A DNA stretch of 64,000 nucleotides from Xanthostigma xanthostigma (taxonomy: Eukaryota; Arthropoda; Insecta; Raphidioptera; Raphidiidae), in contig OY754469.1 of the NCBI GenBank assembly GCA_963575645.1, forward strand, positions 24,198,001-24,262,000, in the 5' to 3' direction. The notes under the pieces were generated by a model. It was given only the letters and a program-made list of their open reading frames with translations. It did no database searches and was not told where the DNA came from. Below, piece by piece: positions 56,834-64,000 of this stretch. The stretch's first letter is position 1, and each line of letters begins with the position of its first letter. A program made the translations under genes and the position numbers.

Positions 56834-57264
56834 CTTTAAGAGTATTCGTCTCTGCAAACACCCCCCGCACCCTTCATCTCAAATCTTTTCCCCTCGCCTA
56901 AAAACGGTTCGCGCTCTCCCGACGCTATTTTTAAAGCTAGGGGGTTCTAGTAAACGCCAAATGAAAAACAAAGAATCAGACTACAGATCCTTCAGGCGAA
57001 TTTTTTGAAAAACAGTTTCGCCTACGTGTGAAATATTACGTAACTTATTATTTTTTTCAAAAGGTTGTAAGTTTTTTCAGGAATTTTTTTCAAAAAATTC
57101 GCCTGAAGGATCTGTAGTCTGATTCTTTGTCTTTCATTTGGCGTTTACTAGAACCCCCTAGCTTTAAAAATAGCGTCGGGAGAGCGCGAACGGTTTTTAG
57201 GCGAGGGGAAAAGATTTGAGATGAAGGGTGCAGGGGGTGTTTGCAGGGACGAATACTCTTAAAG
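56834..57264. repeat. 431-bp palindrome, arms about 183 bp
   Basis: CTTTAAGAGTATTCGTCTCT (left) and AGGGACGAATACTCTTAAAG (right) begin arms that pair almost fully to the inner GGCGAATTTTTTGAAAAA around 57015/57080. Loop about 64 bases. The arms are GC-rich compared with the surroundings (CTCCCGACGC, CCCCTCGCC). Confidence 0.92.
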
Positions 57265-57489
57265 TGAACCAAGGTCGATTTATGTAACAATAGTAGTTTT
57301 CGAGATATTCCAAAAATAAACTTGGAAGATTCGAAAAATGATGAAATTTTAAATTTTGCATAAGTTTTTGAAAAAATATTTTTTATTTTTTTCCGTTGTA
57401 AAACTTTGTTATAGGATGAAAGAAAACTTCTGACCAAATTTCATCCAAATCGAAAAAGGTCGATTCCAATTATTTGACATGGAATGACC

Positions 57490-57740
57490 CATAGGGTATG
57501 TTTTTAACATAATGTCACATCTTGTAATACGTTTCAATACACAGCTAGATATCCAATCTGCTATTATGTATCGCAGTTGAAAAGCGAAATTGCTTGTGAA
57601 ATTGTTTACTGAAATATAATTAATAAAGATTTAACTCAACTATGAGTAGATAACTGGGTGCTATAAAAGTGTAGAGCACTTTCCTAATACCTGTGCAATG
57701 TGCGTATATTATGTAGATTAGATTGACAAATTTGATTCGC
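57490..57740. repeat. Dispersed repeat segment
   Basis: ATGTCACATCTTGTAATACG, then CTAGATATCCAATC match the order seen at 1423-1465. The rest is AT-rich. Confidence 0.4.
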
Positions 57741-57940
57741 TGGTGTCCATAATAAAATGCTAACGAAATTTCCGAACACCTACTAGATTCCTACAGGTAG
57801 ATCGCATCGTATCAAATAAACGATGGTATTCAAGCTTTTAAATAGTGACATTTTTGGCGAAGAATTTTCGTTTCATGTTTAAGTTATCTAGTTTAAATGT
57901 GAATTTACATTTTCAATAATAACAAATAATTCTATTTTCC

Positions 57941-58470
57941 ATTTTCACCAGTTGACAAACGAGAACCTTACAACTTGAGTTTTATACGGGTAAATGGTGC
58001 GATTTCCAAGAGCTCGGGCAAAAGGGCAAAAATAAATAAATATGACACATGCAAGCAATTTTTTATTAGTGAAAAAATTATGACAACACCCAGCATCTTC
58101 ATATTTCACCTGTTGATGTATGCATACAACAATAAATTTAATTATTTTTTGGCAGAGGTTGGACATGACCATAATACTCGTTTCAAAAACTACATTAAAC
58201 TCCCTATGGCAAGCATTGATATTTAAAAGTTTTGCCCATCGAATTTTGCAGCAACTCTGTATAATAGACTAACTGTTAGACTTAAGGCTAATGATATAAA
58301 TCTTTTCCAGAAAAATATGAAAAGTTTTTTACTAGATAATGCATTTTATAGTGTTACGGAATTTTTAGATAACTTTAAATAATTTTTATAATATATCAGA
58401 TTGGACGTGTCATAAAGGCACATGTATCTGTATTGCCAAATAAAAAATTATTAAGTATTATTATTACTAC
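57941..58470 (+). mobile_element. 5'-truncated LINE 3' end
   Basis: The + frames encode the end of a LINE reverse transcriptase region. The first piece (57975-58226) contains KIMTTPSIFIFHLLMYA and HNTRFKNYIKLP. After a shift a second piece reads LYNRLTVRLKANDINLF, then LLDNAFYSVTEFL, with TAA at 58381-58383. T/L-P-S, H-N-T-R and FYSV-EFL are hallmark positions of this C-terminal domain in many LINE clades. A short 3' UTR ends in a TTATTATTAC-type tail. Confidence 0.78.
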
Positions 58471-61128
58471 ATAGGCTCTACTTGACGCCTAGTTTAAATC
58501 AAAATCTCAAGTTTCGTTTCAAAATTATCTTCTGAGAAATTCTTTACTCGAAAACGGTACGTGTGGGGATGTTTGTGCGTAGGAGAAGGAGGAGTTGTGC
58601 GTGAGCGGACGAATGCGTCATAAAGAAACCTAAACAACATAAAGTGGGAATCGAACGAGAAGCTCCCAGCGTATGATTTATTATCGTGTTTGTGTTCGTT
58701 TGCACGATATATGTTCGTTACAGTTAGCCATGCTGCAAACCAACATGTTTATGCTCGACGTTTCATCCATATTCTCGCGGGTTTCTTCCTTTTTGCTGAA
58801 AAATCGAATCGTGTCTACGTTTTGGTAGGTACTTATAAAATCTGTCATCTATCAAAACTAATGCATAAAAAAGTTACATCAAGTCTGTCTGTAAGTTCGT
58901 TTTGTTCCGACTTTTTGGATATTTTCTGTGATACCGACACATAGACGAAAAAACGTATTACCAGAATTTTAATCTGTCTGTCTTAATATCTAATACATAA
59001 ACGTCTTTTGAGAACGACTATAGGATAGATATTGTTGAAGCTTGGAACACAAAATGATAAGAAAAATGAACAACCTATTGCCCGAGTATGCAAAGAAAAG
59101 TTACGGAAAACAGTTTTGTCGCTACTTAAAGTCTGCATTTTTTTTCGGTTTTAGTGACTATACGCGGTTATAGATGATACCGATATAAAAACGGAAAATT
59201 ACCGAAGTCCAAAAGTTATTTTTACAATTTTTCGTATATTTCAATTTTTCAGCAAATGTCTTCTGTAGTATATTGTACTGCACGCTCATTTTGTATTAAT
59301 ATTTAATTTCAATTGAAAACTATTTTCCAATTCCCAAGTGAACCAGTCTCCATCCCTCTATTTGAGCGGATTCACTTTACGATGTACCTACATTTTTTCG
59401 ACGTCTTGTAATTCGATACAAGTAGGTAATGCTTAAAATTAAAATCACAAATTCCAGAACAGAGATAATTTTGTGATGTATAAATTTTAGATTAACATTG
59501 GATGAAGTGTACGACCCTGCAAAGAGTACAAAGGTACCTAATAAAATGTGCAGTAGGTATAGGTTGTCAATTTTTAGATGTATATGTATTTTTGTAGGTT
59601 TTCTTACTACTATCTAAAAGTGTTGTAAAAATGAAATTGAAATTGGGTTTTTGATGTTCACATTACATGAGGTATACCGTATGTTTGCTAAAACTGGACT
59701 TGAAATGTATTCTTTCAACATTTAAAAATAGTTCGTTTAAGAAAATTTATTAACGGAAAATTAGTAACTATAAATTGTTTTCAGTGTTCCATACCAAAAT
59801 TGGTAAAATGGAACGCATGGAATTATCTCAATGTCTGTCTATAGCAGGCATTTCTTTAATTGAAAATTAAAGTTTCAAAAATAATATTTATACGCGCTCG
59901 TTTCCTAGTGTTATTTCGATATTTTGAAAAAAAATATATAAGAACAATTTTTTCATGAGCAACGATGTTTTATTATTTGATTCATGCGGTCCGTTTATCT
60001 ACAAATCATATTTTTTATGCCAAAGATCTAAAATTCGATTTTCAAAGAAATTGAAAGGATGACTTATTATTAGACGAAAGTACGAAAAACGAGAATAGGT
60101 CAATTTATGAGACAAAAGCGAAAAATAGTGCATTTTTCTTTTCTCAACAAAGTCGAGATGATATCTTTAAATGTCTCGTTTTATCGTCTCTTGCGAAACT
60201 CTATTGATTCGAACTTCTTTAAGGTAATAGTTTTACGCTACTCCATGTAGAGTTTATTTGCACCTGTTGGAATAGCATAAACTGTATTTTTGATAGATAC
60301 TTACCTAAGGTATGTACATAATATTCCGTTTTTCAAGATATTTATTTATCTCCTCAGACAGCGCCCGATGAAGAATGCTAACAAATATACATCATTTTTT
60401 ATGTTTTATGATATTCGGTATTATGTCGTTACCCTTGCGGAAGAGTATTTTAAAAATCATGATATGTTTATATTCTTGTAATAAAATGTATCCGTTCCGT
60501 TGTTTTACCTCTGTTTTTATTTTCGTTTATTGACGTGCCTTTTGTTTCATTTCGAAAGTAAATAATATTACATCGAATTTTACCGTTTGCAATCTGAAAT
60601 TCTAATTTTTGTGTACAACATTGTAAAAAAAGAACGTGTTTTTGCTCACATAATGCTGTCACTCCAATCCAATTGTATTACAAAAATAAAGTGTTGCAAA
60701 ATTGGAGAACTTTTTTTTTACTTTTTCACCTGGGAACTGGGGGTTCGAAAAATAAATATGTAAAATTACTGGTTACAAGCCCGACTTCGCTCGGGTCAAT
60801 GTCTATGTGTATTTAAAAGTCATAATATAAATAGTACAGTTACTGCGGGGTAGATAGTTTACACTAAATGGTCTTCCAAACATTGTGCATGCAATGCAGT
60901 ATTGTTGTTTTTAAAAAGCGATTATGCTAATTTATCGAAATGATGAAAACATTTTCTTGAAGAATAACCGAAAACCTATGCAATTTCAATAATATTAGTA
61001 AATAAATTACTCACAAATAATAATTCGTGATATATCCAATGAAATCTATCGCTCCGAAGGGTTATCATCAACGACTAGCATTCAACTGTAAATTGTTTTA
61101 TTGACGGACTATTATTACGTGTGGATAA
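58471..61128. other. 2.6 kb without recognised features
   Basis: No exon or element that I can support. ORFs at 58690 and 60290 show no domain. GCCCGACTTCGCTCGGGT at about 60779 is a small hairpin, possibly a Helitron-end remnant. Confidence 0.35.
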
Positions 61129-61968
61129 TCATATCATATTAATATTATAAATGCGAATGTAAGTTTGTTTGTTACGCTTTCACGCAAAAACTACTTAACC
61201 GATCATCATGAAACTTTGCACATACACTCTTGAAGGTATTAGAAGTAACATAGGATACTTTTTATTAAAAAAAAAAAAAAAAAATTTACGAAAAATCATA
61301 TCATATCATATTAATATTAATATTTAATATTTTTTAATATCATATTAATATTATAAATGCGAATGTAAGTTTGTTTGTTACGCTTTCACGCAAAAACTAC
61401 TTAACCGATCATCATGAAACTTTGCACATACACTCTTGAAGGTATTAGAAGTAACATAGGATACTTTTTATTAAAAAAAAAAAAAAAAAATTTACGAAAA
61501 ATCATATATCATATTAATATTATAAATGCGAATGTTTGTTACGCTTTCACGCAAAAACTACTTAACCGATCATCATGAAACTTTGCACATACACTCTTGA
61601 AGGTATTAGAAGTAACATAGGATACTTTTTATTAAAAAAAAATAAAAATTTTTTACGAAAAATAAGAAATTTCATATTTTCATATTTATATTTATATTTT
61701 TATATTATAATATTATAAATGCGAATGTAAGTTTGTTTGTTACGCTTTCACGCAAAAACTACTTAACCGATCATCATGAAACTTTGCACATACACTCTTG
61801 AAGGTATTAGTAGTAACATAGGATACTTTTTATTAAAAAAAAATAAAAATTTTTTACGAAAAATAAGAAAATTGTTTGTCAAAATATGTGCAATACCTCA
61901 ACCCCTGATATGCATGTCAAAAGTCGATTTCCATCTCAATCGCGGGCGTAGCCGCGGGTAGCGGCTAG
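61129..61968 (+). mobile_element. Helitron-type element with four tandem 5' units and one 3' end
   Basis: A unit with TATAAATGCGAATGTAAG, GTTACGCTTTCACGCAAAAA, CCGATCATCATGAAACTTTG and GTAACATAGGATACTTTTTA, then an A-run, occurs four times (starts near 61141, 61345, 61517 and 61704). Unit 3 lacks 8 bp (AAGTTTGT). Only the last unit leads into the 3' part, which ends with the hairpin CGCGGGCGTAGCCGCGGG and CGGCTAG|T. The CTAG end preceded by a hairpin and flanked by T fits a Helitron terminus. The 5' TC is ambiguous (TCATATC). Confidence 0.8.
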
Positions 61969-62047
61969 TATAAAATAGTCGTCATTCATTGCTATTATCA
62001 TTGTTATAACGTGGAAATTGGAATTTTTCTTCGATTCGCAATGAATT

Positions 62048-62650
62048 TTACCATTCCAACCCACAAGTAGGGAATGGTACTAGTTTAGGTCAAAAATCAC
62101 TTTTCAAAAATTTTCAATATCTTTCCGTTTTGAGGTCCCCCGAATCCAAAAAACATATTTTTGGAAATTCTCTGTGCGTCTGTTAGTCTGTTTGTGAACA
62201 CGATACAGGTCAAACGGATGAGCGGATTGAAACCAAATTTCGGGAGGATATTTGGTATGCAAATATGAACAGCCCTATTGTTTTTGGGGAAAATCGGCGC
62301 ATGCGCAGAAGAGATATATGCTAAAACGGTATTTTTTATATAATAATGGTATACTTTTCATAACGGCTTATTATTCTATTTATTTTTTGAAGAAAGTTTT
62401 GTTAAAATTTTTTTTTTCTAAACTTTATAGTTTCGGGAATATTTTGAAAATAAAAAAAATCATCTGCTCTTTTGTTTTATGGATCGGTCAGAAATAAACT
62501 AGTTAGGCATGCTTTGATTAATTTTTACATGACGTGGAACATACTATGTAGGTAACCATAGCAACGAATAGTTAATATCATATTGAATAGTAGCCATTAC
62601 CCGCGTCACCTCACGCGATATCAGAAATTTAATTGGCTGGAATTTTTTTA
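62048..62650 (+). mobile_element. MITE-like element with ACCATTCCAAC-type left end (copy 4)
   Basis: Starts TTTTACCATTCCAACCCACA and carries the full set of family motifs (GTTTAGGTCAAAAATCAC, ACAGGTCAAACGGATGAG, GGAAAATCGGCGCATGCG). It ends near AATTGGCTGGAATTTTTT but lacks the GTTGGAATGGT right repeat present in copies 1-3. It lies about 280 bp downstream of the DUF1091-like gene's stop codon. Confidence 0.75.
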
Positions 62651-62930
62651 TATTTCTTTACATTACGTGTAAATTCAAAATTTACTAAATTGGATAAAAT
62701 TACGTATAACTTGCATGGTGGTATATTATTTATATTAAGATTTGTATAAGTTGTTCCACTATATATATTTTAAATTCAATTAATATTAAGATCCTTAATA
62801 AAATCACATTTTTTTAAACGCCTACAAAAATAAAAGATCAGTATATAATGCTCAGTAAAGTATATTTTTGTGTTTGATAATTGCACAAATAAAAAATTTG
62901 TAGATTACAATATTAAAATTGCTAAAGAAC

Positions 62931-63098
62931 TTATTGTTTTTTAGAAGTGTTTGGGGTAATTTTTATAATTAGTTCAGCATAACAAATAACTTCACCTTTA
63001 TCGGTACATTTTACAGTAACCTTGTATGAACCTTTTGGAAGATTCTTTGGTAATGAGGAAGCATCAGGCATATAGTTTTCCAATTTCCAAGTTTTATT
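62931..63098 (-). CDS. DUF1091-like secreted protein, terminal exon
   Basis: The last 55 codons plus TAA (62931-62933). An acceptor TTTTTAG lies before 63098, phase 0. The peptide starts NKTWKLENYMPDASSLPKNL and then PKGSYKVTVKCTDKGEVICY, ending NTSKKQ. L-P-x-x-L-P-x-G-x-Y is the signature of the C-terminal half of DUF1091 proteins, an insect family with an MD-2-related lipid-recognition fold. Family members are small secreted proteins; binding of lipids or chemosensory roles has been suggested for some, but the function here is unknown. The Cys pair near the end may form a disulfide. Confidence 0.72.
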   Translation of the reverse strand, partial: NKTWKLENYMPDASSLPKNLPKGSYKVTVKCTDKGEVICYAELIIKITPNTSKKQ

Positions 63099-63171
63099 CT
63101 AAAAATTCAGTCAAGTTGTAATGAGTTTTTATTTTTAAAATAACATAATTTAAATATAAAATAATATTTAC

Positions 63172-63321
63172 CAAAGGCACAGGACATTCAGGGAAACCTT
63201 GAGCTTTTAATTGAGGAACTAAAAACTTATCATTTTTTATAAACGTACAAACTTTTCCTGACATCTTGACAGCCATCTCTCTATAAGTGCTGACAATAAA
63301 TTTATATGCTCTTACATCATA
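63172..63321 (-). CDS. DUF1091-like secreted protein, internal exon
   Basis: 150 bp, 50 codons, phase 0 at both ends: acceptor TATTTTCAG before 63321, donor TTTG|GTAAAT after 63172. The peptide reads YDVRAYKFIVSTYREMAVKM, then GKVCTFIKNDKFLVPQLK and FPECPVPL. V-C-x-F-(I/L) followed about 20 residues later by C-P is the central motif of DUF1091 (its two conserved cysteines). It joins in frame to the terminal exon across a 73-base intron (63099-63171). Confidence 0.75.
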
Positions 63322-63459
63322 CTGAAAATAGAAATTAATAAAATCATTAGTTAAAATTATGATAGTCCGAAATATTAATTTAAGTATAACTTCCGCTTTA
63401 AATCTTATAAATTTGAAATTCAATCTTTAGACCAAAACGGCCTGCAAACTTTTTGAATT

Positions 63460-63740
63460 AAGCCTGTTCGACAGGAACGATTTTACAATTTTCATGAAAA
63501 CGCTATATGGATTTATTTACTGAAGAGTGTGTTTAATTTGGTGCACATGTTGAACTAATAATAACTGCAATATTATTATATTGCAATTATAAGCAAAAAA
63601 TATTATTATTTTTAAGAAATGTGTTAAGAGGTCACATTTTTATTTTGTCAAAAACAAACTTAAGTTCACTTAATAAAGCCACAATGCCTGTATTAGCAAA
63701 TATACTATATTGTCGGCAGGGTTCTGTACTACGACCCTAT
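63460..63740 (-). repeat. Third fragment of the old repeat (9.96 and 17.1 kb), intronic
   Basis: GAGTGTGTTTAATTTGGTG, CAAAAACAAACTTAAGTTCA, GCCACAATGCCTGTATT and CTACGACCCTA occur in the order of the 9.96-11.66 kb copy. It lies in the intron between the two upstream DUF1091-like exons. Confidence 0.55.
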
Positions 63741-63926
63741 TTTTTTTTATTATAATTTAGATTTGATGCGTATATTTATGTTGTATATCTGCACTTATTT
63801 GTAAACAAATTCCGTTGCGACTGAATTCAACAAAATAATTTTGATAAGCAAAAGACAAATAACTTAAGGTTGTTGTACATAAATGATTTTAAAAACACAC
63901 TTAAAAAGAAGTTAAATACAACTTAC

Positions 63927-64000
63927 AGTGACGTCATCAAAAGGCTTTCTATATGTTATTTCAACGAAAAGAGCTTTTGATGTTTTGTTAATTTTTCGAA
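63927..64000 (-). CDS. DUF1091-like secreted protein, upstream exon (partial)
   Basis: The exon is cut by the window edge. On the minus strand one frame is open: RKINKTSKALFVEITYRKPF, then DDVT, ending at donor ACT|GTAAGT (phase 0). Joined to 63321 it gives DDVT-YDVRAY, the usual strand preceding the VC-FI motif. The K-(I/V)-N-(K/R) start is typical of the N-terminal half of DUF1091. The signal peptide and start codon are outside the window. The 605-bp intron contains an old repeat. The whole gene is antisense to the transferase and may lie inside its intron 2. Confidence 0.65.

Noticed and set aside
59030..59060. GAAGCTTGG as part of a GT27 HNEAWS exon
   Set aside because: The translated surroundings do not match the FHNEAWS block and there are no splice sites around it.
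61141..61860. Satellite array
   Set aside because: Only four units, and the last one continues into a Helitron-type 3' end, so tandem element termini explain it better.

Overview
The window looks like AT-rich nuclear DNA of an insect or another arthropod. It has split genes with GT-AG introns of many kilobases and dense, nested transposable elements, and it shows no operons or bacterial-type genes. I cannot name the species. Two host genes are supported. On the + strand, the first two coding exons of a polypeptide N-acetylgalactosaminyltransferase (GT27, 'pgant' type) lie at 25404-25676 and 40282-40490, separated by a 14.6 kb intron. I found no further exon up to 64000, so the next intron seems to exceed 23 kb. 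On the - strand at the right edge, the last three exons of a DUF1091-like (MD-2-related lipid-recognition) gene lie at 62931-64000.

The rest is mobile-element sequence. The largest unit is an LTR retrotransposon (25947-32191) inside intron 1 of the transferase gene, in the same orientation. Its two 1309-bp LTRs differ at one base by eye and it is flanked by the 4-bp duplication AGTT. One uninterrupted 1177-codon ORF carries Gag, protease and integrase, but the reverse transcriptase and most of RNase H have been removed in frame. Its leader has five 66-bp repeats, each with a perfect stem-loop, and a tandemly duplicated tRNA-Lys-type primer site.

Left region (1-25.4 kb): a tandem duplication; a long-TIR element carrying a relic CXC cysteine-rich ORF; a Helitron; a hAT MITE with a perfect 8-bp duplication; a 5'-truncated LINE with RNase H; an old repeat invaded by a MITE and by a 430-bp foldback; several TIR elements; a second LINE end; two long hairpins.

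Right region (32-64 kb): two decayed mariner-like elements; a long-TIR element with subterminal repeats; tRNA-Lys-derived sequences, one inside a Helitron; a striking cluster of foldbacks at 49.7-57.3 kb, including a 1.2 kb palindrome; a third LINE fragment; and a Helitron-type element with four tandem copies of its 5' part and one 3' end.

Two themes stand out. One is a very young LTR element that kept its reading frame after losing its polymerase. The other is an exceptional density of inverted-repeat DNA, including a foldback family with 12-15 bp target duplications, which point to retroposition rather than cut-and-paste transposition.
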